From a bacterium (GTDB lineage Bacteria; Zhuqueibacterota; Zhuqueibacteria; Zhuqueibacterales; Zhuqueibacteraceae), in assembly GCA_023150945.1 (NCBI GenBank), contig JAKLJX010000023.1:1-64000 (forward strand): a stretch of 64,000 bases of DNA. The letters run 5' to 3'. A program made the translations under genes and the position numbers. This document shows, piece after piece, positions 49,537 through 59,166 of the stretch (position 1 is the stretch's first letter; every line of letters starts with the position of its first letter). The notes below the pieces were generated by a model. That model did no database searches and had not been told where the DNA came from. It saw only the letters and a list, made by a program, of their open reading frames with translations.

Positions 49537-52296
49537 TCACTTGAATTTCAACACGACAAACGTGATGTCATCATTCTGCGGTTTGCCGTTTTGCCACTGC
49601 TCGCAGCCGGCGACCAGATGGCGGATGATTTCAGCCGCAGAACGGGAAGCGGTTTCTTCATAAAGCTGCCGGACGCGGGTGGAATCGAGCATCTCGTTCT
49701 CTGCGTTGAACAATTCGGGAAAGCCGTCGGACATGAGCAGCACCGTATCACCCCGCGCGAGTGTCGTTTGTCTTTCCTGGTAGCCGGTCGCGCCGGGGCC
49801 GCCCAGCGGCATGCCTTTCAGCACCACTTCTTCCACGGCGGCGGTGGCGTGGCGATAGATGAGCAGCGGCGGCATGCCGGCGGCGGACACGATCATGCGC
49901 CGGCCGGTAATGCGAATGAGTGCCATCGCCATGTAGATGTGATCGAGATGCATCTCCCGGATGATCGCCGACCAGTTGCCCAGCAGTTGCCCCACCTCCG
50001 CGCGGTCACCGTAGGCGGTGAACAGGCTCTTGACGGAGGCCACCATCGTTCCTGCTTTCATGCCGTGACCGGTGGCGTCCCCGATCGCCACGGTCAAGGT
50101 CCCGTCGGCCGCAAGATGAAAATCGTAGTAATCCCCGCCGACTTCGGTGGCCGGCCGCATGAAAGTCGCGATTTCCACCTGCGGCAGAACCGGAATCATC
50201 TTGGGCAGCAGCGAGAGTTGAAACTCGCGCGCTTCTTCCAGCTCCTGCGTCTTGCGGGCATTGTCCGCTTCCAACAGCCGGCGTGCCAGCTCCTGTTCCT
50301 TGGCGTGACGCTCCTGCGTCAAGGCCTTTTGCGAAAGCTCCTGGACTTGCACCAGTTGCTGTTCGAGGCGGCGGTTGGTTTGCGCATAATTGCGGGAAAG
50401 ATCGACGGACACGCAAATGCTGAGCACCAGCACGCCATAGATGTACACCACGCCATATTGGCCGACGGGCGCCACCATCCCCATGCCGATCAGCAGTTGA
50501 TAGACCAGCGCCAGCATCAGCGCGATCAAACCGGCGCCCATGATCCACCTTGCCTGTTCGCGTTTGACCACTTGCACCACAAAGATGCGCAGCACCTCGA
50601 GCGCGGCGAGGGCGAGGTAGACATAGAGAATGATCTGGAAAGTCCTCAAGCTGGTGGCGACCACGCCCCACAGCGACAACCATCCCCAAATGGTCACGAG
50701 CACACCGGCAATGATGAAAAACGCGATTTGGCGGGGAGGCCGGTGGTACACGCTCGCGTACGCGGTGAGCAGGCCGAACACGATCGCCGGGCCGGTCACC
50801 AGCAGAGAAACGCTCTCAAAGCCGAGCATTTGCCAGACGCTCGCAATAAAGAAGAAATGCAGATCCTCGAAAACGATGACGGCCCAGCAGAACATGCAAA
50901 TGGCGAAATAGAGATTTACCCGGGCGCGCACGTCGAACAAGTAAAGAAACAGGTGGAGCAGCGCCAGCACGATCGGCACCACGGAAAAGACCATCTGGTA
51001 GATGGTCAACGTGCGAACGTCCTGCGTGCGCGCGGCCACGCGCGCGTTGACGTCTTCCCAAATCAGGCAGGCGAAGCCGGCATCGACCCCCAATTGATTG
51101 AAGGCGGCGGTGGAGAAATTCGAATAGCGGACGGCGAGCACTTGCTCCTTCTGCGCGGCCCAGGCAATGACGCGGGGATTCCTTTCGATCTCGGTTCGCT
51201 CGGTCTCGCGCGACCGGCCGACGCGGCCCTGATGAAAGAGCCGTTTGCCATTGAGGTAGACCTCGGAGGCACCGGTCTGCCGGATCGCGAACGCAAGCGG
51301 CACCGCCCACAACGAGGAATCCACTTCGACATGCAAGCGAAACCAGCCCACGCCCGGCCAGCCGCTTTCCGGCTTTTGTGCCGAGGTCAACCGCGGGAAG
51401 GTCACTTCCCAGGAACGGTCATCACAGGCAGGATCCGCCCAGACCGCGCTGTCGCCGGGGTGATAGCGCCAGTTCTCCAGAATAAACTCTCTGCCGGGCC
51501 GGTGCCGCAGCCGCGCCGCGGACAGATAGGTCTTGCCCATCGCCGCGTGCGGCGCGATGAAGTTCTGCCGGATGAATTTGAGTTTGTGATCGGCGAGAAA
51601 CTCCACCGTGCCCAGAAGCTGGGGCGTGTTCCACACTTCGTCCGCCCTGCCCGGTGCCCATTGAATGGAGCCGTCGCGATGATCGGAATCATTATCATGA
51701 ACATTGATCGCCAGGCCAAAGATATTGCCCACGCCCACCGGCACCCTTCGCTTCAGGACGGAAATCCAGCGCCACGCCAGCCGCAGCTCGAGGGCGTAAC
51801 CGTCTTGCGTTCTTCTTCGGGCATAGTTCCGCGGCGAGGCCGCCTGGGCCGCCAGATCGCCTTCCGAGTACAGATTGTCCACCCCGGCGCGATTGCGCGC
51901 CGCGGCACTATCCAGCGCGGAAAGCCGTGCATTGACGACGCCGGCCCGGGCCTTTTGACGGGGATCAGGATCGAACTTGAGTTCGAGACAATCATTTTGG
52001 GGGCGGGAAGGATGATTGACGATGACCGCCTCATCCCGCACCTCGACATAGAAGTAGAAAAAGTCTTCGTCCCACGCGGCCCAAGCTTGCGCCGAGAGAT
52101 CGGCATCGCCCGCCGGCCTCGGACCGCTCAACGGCAGAAACTCGTCATGCGGGATGACCAGGAAACCCTCGGAGGGGCCGGTCAACTGCTGGTAGAATGA
52201 ATCCCTCTGTGCATCGATGGTGATGGCAAACTGCGCCAGCGCGCCGCGGCCGCAGGCCAACACCATGATCAGAGCAATCCGGGTGTTCAGTTTCAT
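49537..52296 (-). CDS. 7TM sensor with CBM9-like domain and SpoIIE phosphatase output
   Basis: 919 residues. After a signal peptide (MKLNTRIALIMVLACGRGAL) comes a CBM9-like beta-sandwich at about 22-215 (AWAAWDEDFFYFYVEVRDEA, NDCLELKFDPD), then a second sandwich at about 235-400 of glycosidase-like binding type. A 7TMR-DISM-like bundle occupies about 415-635, followed by a coiled coil. The PP2C/SpoIIE domain at about 700-919 has EVGGDYYDFHL, GDATGHG, MSDGFPELF and QNDDITFVVLKFK. It would couple an extracellular, possibly carbohydrate, ligand to dephosphorylation of a STAS protein. Confidence 0.87.
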   Translation of the reverse strand: MKLNTRIALIMVLACGRGALAQFAITIDAQRDSFYQQLTGPSEGFLVIPHDEFLPLSGPRPAGDADLSAQAWAAWDEDFFYFYVEVRDEAVIVNHPSRPQNDCLELKFDPDPRQKARAGVVNARLSALDSAAARNRAGVDNLYSEGDLAAQAASPRNYARRRTQDGYALELRLAWRWISVLKRRVPVGVGNIFGLAINVHDNDSDHRDGSIQWAPGRADEVWNTPQLLGTVEFLADHKLKFIRQNFIAPHAAMGKTYLSAARLRHRPGREFILENWRYHPGDSAVWADPACDDRSWEVTFPRLTSAQKPESGWPGVGWFRLHVEVDSSLWAVPLAFAIRQTGASEVYLNGKRLFHQGRVGRSRETERTEIERNPRVIAWAAQKEQVLAVRYSNFSTAAFNQLGVDAGFACLIWEDVNARVAARTQDVRTLTIYQMVFSVVPIVLALLHLFLYLFDVRARVNLYFAICMFCWAVIVFEDLHFFFIASVWQMLGFESVSLLVTGPAIVFGLLTAYASVYHRPPRQIAFFIIAGVLVTIWGWLSLWGVVATSLRTFQIILYVYLALAALEVLRIFVVQVVKREQARWIMGAGLIALMLALVYQLLIGMGMVAPVGQYGVVYIYGVLVLSICVSVDLSRNYAQTNRRLEQQLVQVQELSQKALTQERHAKEQELARRLLEADNARKTQELEEAREFQLSLLPKMIPVLPQVEIATFMRPATEVGGDYYDFHLAADGTLTVAIGDATGHGMKAGTMVASVKSLFTAYGDRAEVGQLLGNWSAIIREMHLDHIYMAMALIRITGRRMIVSAAGMPPLLIYRHATAAVEEVVLKGMPLGGPGATGYQERQTTLARGDTVLLMSDGFPELFNAENEMLDSTRVRQLYEETASRSAAEIIRHLVAGCEQWQNGKPQNDDITFVVLKFK

Positions 52297-52452
52297 GACT
52301 GCAGCTCACCGAATTCGGGAATGACACATAAGACGCAACTCATGCCTTTTCTATTGATTTCGCTGCGAGCAAGCGTGCGTTTGTCCAATCCGCGCCGGCC
52401 GGCGCCGCGCCGCATTTGCACAATCGAGGGCAACGCGAGGGCGGCCACGACC

Positions 52453-53163
52453 TCACTCATCCGTCATTTGCCGGGTGAAATACGCCTGCAGCGTGGCCAG
52501 CGTGGCGTCATCACGCTGGAGATCATGAATGATCACGCCCTTTTCCAGAATGGCGATCCGTTCGCAGACTTCCGTGACATGATTCAAGTCATGACTGGAG
52601 ATCAGCACCGTCGCCTGCTGCTGCAGGTGAAAATCTTTCAGCATGCGGAGGAGACGCAGCACTGTCGTAGGATCCAAATGTGGAAACGGCTCATCGAGAA
52701 TGAGCACCTCGGGCTGGGCCAGCAGCGCCGCAGCGATGCCGATCTTTTTTTGATTGCCGCGGGAAAACTCGCGAATGTACTTGTGTTGCCCGAGAATTTC
52801 GCCATTGAAAAAATCCTGAAAGCGGTCGAGGAAGGCGGCATACCTCGCCGGCGGTAGATCATACAGCCGGCAAACGAAGTCGAAGTATTCCTCCGGGGTG
52901 AGATAGTCGATGAGAAACCGCTCATCGAGGTACGCTCCGGTGTAGCGTTTCCAGTGCTCGCTTTGCTTGACAGCGATGCCCTTGGAAAGAACGGCGCCCT
53001 CGCTCGCCTCGATCAAGTCCAGGATCAGGCTGAAGAACGTGGTCTTGCCCGCACCGTTGTTGCCCACCAGGCCGAAGCTTTCACCGCGCTTGACCTGCAG
53101 ATGCGGCAAATGCAACACGGCCACACCGTTGTACCGCTTGATGAGATTGCGCGTCTCGATCAT
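52453..53163 (-). CDS. ABC transporter ATPase
   Basis: 236 residues. Walker A is GLVGNNGAGKTTF, the signature is FSRGNQKKIGIAAALL (FSRGN), Walker B is EVLILDEPFPHLD, and the H-loop is LISSHDL. It overlaps no gene but lies 15 bases after the permease start region and is the partner of the large permease encoded next to it. It starts MIETRNLIKRYNGVAV. Confidence 0.9.
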   Translation of the reverse strand: MIETRNLIKRYNGVAVLHLPHLQVKRGESFGLVGNNGAGKTTFFSLILDLIEASEGAVLSKGIAVKQSEHWKRYTGAYLDERFLIDYLTPEEYFDFVCRLYDLPPARYAAFLDRFQDFFNGEILGQHKYIREFSRGNQKKIGIAAALLAQPEVLILDEPFPHLDPTTVLRLLRMLKDFHLQQQATVLISSHDLNHVTEVCERIAILEKGVIIHDLQRDDATLATLQAYFTRQMTDE

Positions 53164-53178
53164 TGCTTTGCCCTTTCT

Positions 53179-55041
53179 TCACAATTCCCGGAAGCCGGCT
53201 GCCATCTGGTATTTCTGCCGGAGGAACAGCCTGGCAATGCCGCGCAACGCGACGCTCTGAAACAACAAGCCGAGGCCGCCCAGGCTCGCCAAAAACACAA
53301 AGCCGAGATCCGCATGATGCGCCAACGCAAAGGGAAGATAGAGCAGAATCGGCACGATGAGCGTTGGCAGAATCACGATGAACTGGCTGCTGCCCTTGCC
53401 TTGCGTGCTGAAAATACTCGCATTCAAATCCAGACGCTTGCGGGAAAAGGTGGCCCATGCCAGCAACACCACGGCATTCACGCCGAGGTTGTAGAGAAAG
53501 AGCGCGCTGTTGAGCCACAGCAACTGCTTCGAATAGAAGCCCAGCAACAGACTCAACAAAAAGAGCGGCACGGTGAAAGCCAGCAGCAGCACGAATTTGG
53601 CCCGGAGATACTGCAGCAACGGCAGCGGGCGGCTCAGGAGAAAATCAAAGAAGCCGCTTTCCCAACTGAAAACGAACTGGCCGTAGATCAACATCGCGAT
53701 GCCGGTCACCAGCAGCCCCATGTAGATGATCATGACCTCGACCGGGATGAGCCGGTGCGGCGTCTTCCAGCGCGGGTGTGCATGCGTGAGCGTGGTGTCG
53801 CCGCGAACGACGAACGAGTGCACCTCCGGCTCCGGCCCTCCGTCCATGCCGGCTTCGTTTTCCCATGATCCCAGCGTGAAAATGTAGCGCACGGTCGTAC
53901 CTGCTTCGAAGGCCACCGCCCGGCTCCAGGCGCTGTCCGACTGTTGCTGCAACGGCAGGAATGCCGGTTGCCATTTGCCCAGGCGTACATGATCGCCGGT
54001 GAGATAAACATGGGCTTTCGCCTGCGCAGGATTGGAAATCACCCGAAAGGTCACCAGCCGCTCCTCGGCAGACGAGACCGGCACGGCAACAAGTGAGGCC
54101 GGCGGTGCACCTGGCAGCGGGTAGAACTCCAGTTGATCTTTGATGGTGGGATAGAACAACGGCATGATCGCGGCCGTGATGAGCACCAGCGAAAAACTGG
54201 AGCGCGCGCGCTTGTGCCGCCAGAGCAACTTCAGTTCCAGTGCCAGGAAGCAACCGATCTCACCGCGCCGCTCCAGCCAGGCGAGGCCGCCGGCCGGTTT
54301 GCGCCGCCGTGCGCCGGAGGCAGGAAGTTGGTCAAGATACAGATAGCGACGCAGGGTACTCACGTTGAAAAAGTAGAGCAACGCCACCATTCCCCACGGC
54401 AGCACCGTCGCCCCTGGATGCGTCAGGATCAATTGAAAAAAGGCGGAGGACATGCCCGCGAGGCTCACCAGCTTCAGCCGGTCGGCCGCCAGACAGAGAA
54501 GAAAGAACAGGCCCACGGCCAGGGCGCGCTGCGGCTTGGCGAGATGCTGCCGGTCGAGAGAAACATGCAAAAAGCTCGCGCTCATGATCAGCCCCCAGGC
54601 CGCAAACAGCCACGCCAGCGCAGGCACGCTGCCGTGCTGCGGCATGATCACTTTGACGGCGAACGGCGCCAGCACGAGCAACGGCAGGAAATTGAACAGC
54701 GACAGCGCCGAGCGCACGAGCAGATGATGAATGAGCCGAATGCGCGGAACCGGTAGAGGCAAATAGGGCCGAATCTCCAGTCCTGGCACGCGTTGCAGGA
54801 CGGCCCGCATCGCGAGATCGATCAGAAAGTAGTAAACCAGCAGGCCGCTGCCGGCGGTGACCGGGTCGCGACCGGGAAGCAACCTCAGGAAAAGCTGATC
54901 AATGAACAAACCCAGCGAGAGCAGATTCAAAATCAGCAGCAGAAGAAGGGCACCCAGAAAGACATTGGTAGCGAGGTTGCGATACCACAGCACCGACCGC
55001 ACCGCGGCCTGCCAAGTATGTCGCAGGAGTTCGAAGTGCAT
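53179..55041 (-). CDS. DUF5687-like ABC permease with inserted CBM20-like domain
   Basis: 620 residues, about 10 helices. Residues 1-300 and 430-620 are membrane parts resembling DUF5687 permeases of Bacteroidota (SVLWYRNLATNVFLGALLLL; YLPLPVPRIRLIHHLLVRS). Between them, residues 328-425 form a soluble beta-sandwich with CBM20 hallmarks: VTFRVISNPAQAKAHVYLTG, DHVRLGKWQP, and RYIFTLGSWENE. A starch-binding-like module in a permease loop is unusual. Its conserved tryptophans (GKW, GSW) are kept, so it may bind a glycan. It is transcribed ahead of its ATPase gene. Confidence 0.85.
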   Translation of the reverse strand: MHFELLRHTWQAAVRSVLWYRNLATNVFLGALLLLLILNLLSLGLFIDQLFLRLLPGRDPVTAGSGLLVYYFLIDLAMRAVLQRVPGLEIRPYLPLPVPRIRLIHHLLVRSALSLFNFLPLLVLAPFAVKVIMPQHGSVPALAWLFAAWGLIMSASFLHVSLDRQHLAKPQRALAVGLFFLLCLAADRLKLVSLAGMSSAFFQLILTHPGATVLPWGMVALLYFFNVSTLRRYLYLDQLPASGARRRKPAGGLAWLERRGEIGCFLALELKLLWRHKRARSSFSLVLITAAIMPLFYPTIKDQLEFYPLPGAPPASLVAVPVSSAEERLVTFRVISNPAQAKAHVYLTGDHVRLGKWQPAFLPLQQQSDSAWSRAVAFEAGTTVRYIFTLGSWENEAGMDGGPEPEVHSFVVRGDTTLTHAHPRWKTPHRLIPVEVMIIYMGLLVTGIAMLIYGQFVFSWESGFFDFLLSRPLPLLQYLRAKFVLLLAFTVPLFLLSLLLGFYSKQLLWLNSALFLYNLGVNAVVLLAWATFSRKRLDLNASIFSTQGKGSSQFIVILPTLIVPILLYLPFALAHHADLGFVFLASLGGLGLLFQSVALRGIARLFLRQKYQMAAGFREL

Positions 55042-55192
55042 GCCGCTGCCCTTTCGAATGCAGATGAAATTCCGATCGCAGCGTGAGAATCTTCAGTCCG
55101 TGCCGGAGCTCGCTGGTGAAACCCGGCACCAAAATTCCAACCCGCGCACCGGCCCAGCTATCGGTAAGGTGGCGGGCGCGGCGTCAGCGTGG

Positions 55193-56434
55193 CTAAATCA
55201 ACCGCTTCAGGACCAGGGCGTGCTCCAATCGCTGACCGCCGCGGAGAATGGTCAAGCGAAGCGTGGCGCCGTTCTGGAGAAACAGCCGGTGCAACTCCAG
55301 CCGGGCGATTTCCCGCACCTCTCGGCCATTGACGGCAACAATCTGATCATCCTTCTCGATGCCTTTTTCTGCGGCGGGTGACTGCTCCACGACTTCACGC
55401 ACCTGCAGATGGCCGCCCGGTAGGGTCTTGAGATACAAACCCGCCATGTTGAAATCGAAGCTGCCCGGGTAGCTTGCGTTCGGCGCAAGAAAGACGCGCG
55501 CACCGGCATAATCCAACACGACCTTGAACAACTGCAGGGTTTCCTGGCCTAGGAAGCCATTCTGCCCCAATATCGTGGCCGATCCCATGGCTGTCTGGTC
55601 GAAAAACCCCGTCAATGGCTGGTCCAAAACAAAAGTGCCAAACTTCAGCGCAGCGACCCTTCCCACGCGGCATCGCATCACGCCGTTCAGTCCTTCGTCG
55701 GTGAGGGCAATCGTGCGCGGCGGCAACTGAATTCTCTCCTCGGAGTAGGTAAACAAACACAGTGGAAAGGAAACGCCAGTGTCTAGCAGCAGCTTGAGGG
55801 CCAGCTCTTGTTTTCCCTCGAGCACGGCGGCGGCCTCCACCACGGGAATGCCATAAGAAAAAGTCACCTGGAACTCCTGGCCTGGATCTGTTGGTCTGGT
55901 CGCAACGCCGTCATACAAATTCAAGACGCCGCGTTCATAGTCGATTTCAACGAGGCTGGCGCACAGCGTTTTGCCGATGATGCCGTCAGCCGGCCAGTCT
56001 CTGAACGCCTCTTTGTTTGACATAACCAGCAGCGGCTGCTGGACGAACCGAACGCCCGGCAGGGACAACGTGGCGCCGGATGCCACGTTTGCCGTCCGGT
56101 TGGCCGCCTCGCCACCACCTCCCAAATTGACCGACGCAGCATAGGCCAGCCCCAGCCGGCCACCCGCCGCCGGATCGAAGAGTATCGCACCCTCGTTGCC
56201 AAAACCGGTATCGAAAATCATCTCCAGTTTGAGAGAATCGTTGACGGTGACCGGCACGATGAGGAGTTGATCGACCATCCGGAAGGGAATGCGCAGCGCG
56301 CAGTTTCCGGAAGCGAACTGCACAGCCCCAGCGCCGAGGGCCGGCGGCGCACCCTGTGGAGTTGAAGAATTTCCACACGCCTGGATCAACAAGGCGACCG
56401 CAGGCACGAGCAAGAAACGGAACAGCGATTTCAT
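55193..56434 (-). CDS. Lipoprotein aspartyl protease with PDZ domain
   Basis: 413 residues. The lipobox is ALLIQACG. Two retropepsin-like halves follow: the first active site MIFDTGFGNEGA (about 75) and the second LLLDTGVSFPLCLF (about 215). A PDZ domain lies at about 335-410 (LPGGHLQVREVVEQSPAAEK, IVAVNGREV). It is exported and possibly outer-membrane anchored. The two DTG sites suggest an active pepsin-like dimer-in-one. Family role: surface or periplasmic proteolysis, substrate unknown. It lies downstream of a DUF4870 gene. Confidence 0.85.
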   Translation of the reverse strand: MKSLFRFLLVPAVALLIQACGNSSTPQGAPPALGAGAVQFASGNCALRIPFRMVDQLLIVPVTVNDSLKLEMIFDTGFGNEGAILFDPAAGGRLGLAYAASVNLGGGGEAANRTANVASGATLSLPGVRFVQQPLLVMSNKEAFRDWPADGIIGKTLCASLVEIDYERGVLNLYDGVATRPTDPGQEFQVTFSYGIPVVEAAAVLEGKQELALKLLLDTGVSFPLCLFTYSEERIQLPPRTIALTDEGLNGVMRCRVGRVAALKFGTFVLDQPLTGFFDQTAMGSATILGQNGFLGQETLQLFKVVLDYAGARVFLAPNASYPGSFDFNMAGLYLKTLPGGHLQVREVVEQSPAAEKGIEKDDQIVAVNGREVREIARLELHRLFLQNGATLRLTILRGGQRLEHALVLKRLI

Positions 56435-56492
56435 GGCTCACCTCCTGCCGGTGAAGGCGAAAGTAACTGCTCTTTCCCCACAGTCTGCAGAA

Positions 56493-56879
56493 TCACTGAA
56501 TGAACCGAATCGTGAGCGGGTAACGATACTTGCCGCCGTCGCGCGCCTGCAGCGCCGCCTTGATGATGACAACCAGGGAAAAGACAAGCAACCCGATCAA
56601 CAGAAAAAGGCCGATGCCGATCAACACCATCAGCGCGGAGGCAATCAAATAGACGCTGAGACTGATCTGAAAATTGACTGCTTCTTTGCCCTGGTCGTCG
56701 ACCAGCGGGAATTTTTCCCGGTGGATCAACCAAATCGCGAACGGAGCAATGATATTCCCAAACGGGAACACGAAGCCGACCAAACCGCCGAGATGGCAAA
56801 GCATCGCCCACATATTTTCATCGGATTGGACCGGCGGCGCAACCTCACGGTTTTCGAAACTGGTGTTGGTGGTGCTCAT
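56493..56879 (-). CDS. DUF4870-domain membrane protein
   Basis: 128 residues with three helices. The family core is NMWAMLCHLGGLVGFVFPFG, followed by AIWLIHREKFPLVDDQGKEA. The ATG at 56879 has a GGAGG site; the frame running upstream is non-homologous. Such proteins are small TM proteins of unknown role. It precedes the protease gene by 58 bases on the same strand, so the two may be co-transcribed. Confidence 0.87.
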   Translation of the reverse strand: MSTTNTSFENREVAPPVQSDENMWAMLCHLGGLVGFVFPFGNIIAPFAIWLIHREKFPLVDDQGKEAVNFQISLSVYLIASALMVLIGIGLFLLIGLLVFSLVVIIKAALQARDGGKYRYPLTIRFIQ

Positions 56880-57266
56880 GACAGGCCTCCAGAGTTGGGG
56901 CAACAAAAATGGTCTCTGACCTCTCGCGACGTGGGTTTGTTGCAGCACACAGCAGACGCTCCCCGCCTTTGCGAGCTGAGAACGGAAACGCAACGAAAAA
57001 TGACTGGCTGATGAGCGTAGAGGCGAGGGCTCTGGTGACGCACTCGAGTCAGGGAGGGACAAAACCGGCTGGTGGACAGCCTGCACTGTTCCGATGCGAA
57101 GAGGCAGGGTTGAAAAGGAGGATACGCTTGTTCCCTGCCCCGGCATGTCAATCTCACAGACATGGATCTTTGATTGCTTTGTTCATACCTGCCTCATCGT
57201 TTTTCGCATCATTCCGGCAGTTGGCAGGCATTTCGTTGAGCTTCTACGGCTTGGGTCAAGTTTTGT
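56880..57266. other. Long non-coding stretch without recognisable gene
   Basis: 387 bases between the DUF4870 gene and the membrane glycosyltransferase, both on the minus strand. Reading both strands I find only short frames with unlikely composition (basic and Cys/Ser-rich). A weak AAAAGGAGGA element at 57114 could serve a small plus-strand frame but no plausible protein follows. It likely contains the promoter of the DUF4870/protease pair. Confidence 0.5.
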
Positions 57267-58565
57267 TCACGAGTTATTCGACGCGCCGCCTCGCTTGATC
57301 CAATTCCAGACTTCATTTCCCGCCAGCATCAGCAGGAGCCAATTCACCGGCACGGCATAGCGCGACATGTAGGCCACAACGTAGTAGACCAGCGGAAAGG
57401 TCGCCAGTGGAATCAACAGCGCGGCGCGCTGCGGCGGCGACCATGCCGGCAGGGCACGCCCGGCACCCAGCACCGCCAAAATAGTCAAAAGGGAAATTCC
57501 TGCGGCGACGAGCGGCTGGTGCAGCGGCCCAAACCAAAAGTGCATCACACGCGCCGCGGTCAGCCGGAGAAATTCCGCCGGATGCGCACTGATCCAGTCC
57601 CAGGCCTCGGACTGCGCCTGCCGCATGTACTCCCTCTCTCCCAGTTCGCGAACCTTGACCGCTTCTGCGCGATTGTTGCCGGGGTGGCGCATGCGGTCGC
57701 CCTCGCGAGCGTCCATCACCTCCATGGCCGCCGCTGCCCCCGGGTGATTGCCGACTCGCAATTCCAATCCCAAATTACTGCGAATGAAGAAGAACTCGTG
57801 GAAGGCGGCGTAATTCCGCCACGTCCAGGGCAGACATGCCAGCGTCGCGCCCAAGACCACCAGCAGTGACGAGAGCCACTTGCGGCGACTTTTGCTCCAC
57901 CACAGCTCAAAGGCGAGGCCAGCCAGCATCACCAACAAAAGCGCAGGTGAAAAATGAAACGCCACGCCCCATCCCACTCCGAACAAGAGGGCACTCAAGA
58001 ATGAATGACCGGGCTCCCTCCATCGTTGCAGGAATCCGGCGAGCAGCAAAGCCAGCGCGATTGCCGCCAGCGGCTCATTCACCGACCATCCAATCAACTC
58101 ACCCAACGACTGCTGTGGAATCAGCGCGCCCACCAGGCCGCCCAGCGCACCGCCCTGCCAGTCTGCCCCAATTTTGCTGGCAAACCAGGGGATCATGGCG
58201 TACATCGCTGAGAAGCAAGCAATGCAAAGGAAGCAGCGCACATAGCCGGCAGTCAATGTCACGCCAAACAGGTGATAGATCAGCGTGATCATGCCGGTGT
58301 AGAGAGGTTGGGGATGGGCAGTCGGTCCGGTTGGAACGATATAGGGATCGGCGTACGCTCCCGTTTCGAACAGCGTTTTAGCGACCGCTCCGGTCTCGGT
58401 GGCCGTCTCAGGAAAAATGAACTGGCGCGGCGTCATCCCGGAAAGCAAAAGTGCGCTGCGAATCGCGAACGACAGAAAGAAGATGATGAGGAAGGCCTGC
58501 TTCGGCGACCGGGCAACAGCCTCGCCTGGCCTCGGCGTGACACTCGTGGCATGTAATTTCGGCAT
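57267..58565 (-). CDS. GT39-like membrane glycosyltransferase
   Basis: 432 residues, about 10-11 helices. After helix 1, the extracytoplasmic loop has PETATETGAVAKTLFETGAY. ArnT/PMT-like families keep acidic residues here. HPQPLYTGMITLIYHLFGVT and further spans follow. It would transfer a sugar from a lipid-linked donor on the periplasmic side. The ATG at 58565 was chosen (MPKLHATSVTPRPG). The sequence matches GT39 proteins only in general shape, so the specific donor and acceptor are unknown. Confidence 0.75.
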   Translation of the reverse strand: MPKLHATSVTPRPGEAVARSPKQAFLIIFFLSFAIRSALLLSGMTPRQFIFPETATETGAVAKTLFETGAYADPYIVPTGPTAHPQPLYTGMITLIYHLFGVTLTAGYVRCFLCIACFSAMYAMIPWFASKIGADWQGGALGGLVGALIPQQSLGELIGWSVNEPLAAIALALLLAGFLQRWREPGHSFLSALLFGVGWGVAFHFSPALLLVMLAGLAFELWWSKSRRKWLSSLLVVLGATLACLPWTWRNYAAFHEFFFIRSNLGLELRVGNHPGAAAAMEVMDAREGDRMRHPGNNRAEAVKVRELGEREYMRQAQSEAWDWISAHPAEFLRLTAARVMHFWFGPLHQPLVAAGISLLTILAVLGAGRALPAWSPPQRAALLIPLATFPLVYYVVAYMSRYAVPVNWLLLMLAGNEVWNWIKRGGASNNS

Positions 58566-58776
58566 TGGTTTCCCGTGGCTGGTCCCGGCAATCCACTTCC
58601 AGCGAATCAATATGGAAACCTGTCTTTCCAGTGCTCCGGCACCGCGCTTTCGCAGTCTTGCCCCCGTGGACGTCGCTTCCACCCGTGGATTCATTGGCTT
58701 TGACAGCGACGCACCAGGGGTCAGGCTTTCGAGGTATCAAGCTCCCCGGCGGTCAAGCCGTGCCGTCGCCTGTGCT

Positions 58777-58980
58777 TCAGCTCCGTTTGAACTTCAAGTG
58801 AACCTGTTCGCCTTCGACATAGATGCCCGCCATCTCCCAGCCCTGCGCCTGGTACTCCGCGATGATCCTTCGAATCTCGTGCTTGAGCGCTTCCGAGGCA
58901 TGAAAGGAACGGATGCAAATCACTTCATCCGCAGAATCGCCGTTTTCAGCCTGGGCCTCTGAATTCGCATGCTCTGTCAT
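58777..58980 (-). CDS. Small acidic protein, unknown
   Basis: 67 residues. An acidic N-terminus (about 25 residues) is followed by a compact alpha/beta segment (FHASEALKHEIRRIIAEYQA, QGWEMAGIYVEGEQVHLKFK). The ATG at 58980 has a GGAG site 5 bases upstream. No family recognised; the helix-strand-strand layout is like the small 'QGWE' proteins (DUF4177-like), a weak hint. It stands alone between the beta-helix and GT39 genes. Confidence 0.6.
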   Translation of the reverse strand: MTEHANSEAQAENGDSADEVICIRSFHASEALKHEIRRIIAEYQAQGWEMAGIYVEGEQVHLKFKRS

Positions 58981-59166
58981 CGGTGCTCCTGTTCCGCAAT
59001 GCTGGCACAAATAACGCTTCCACCAAACCGCAAGGCTGGCGCTGAACGAGTTCTCTTTCCTGCCACACCCGTGAGGCTACTGCACGCAACGGCAACACGG
59101 CAAAATCCGCTCACGCGCGCTGGCCGCCGCCGACCCGCTTCTCTGAGTGCTGCTTCTGGCCGCGCT

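Noticed and set aside
49591-52200. An 869-residue plus-strand frame opposite the CBM9/7TM gene
   Set aside because: Histidine/glutamine-rich shadow frame of the real minus-strand gene, with no domain and no ribosome site.
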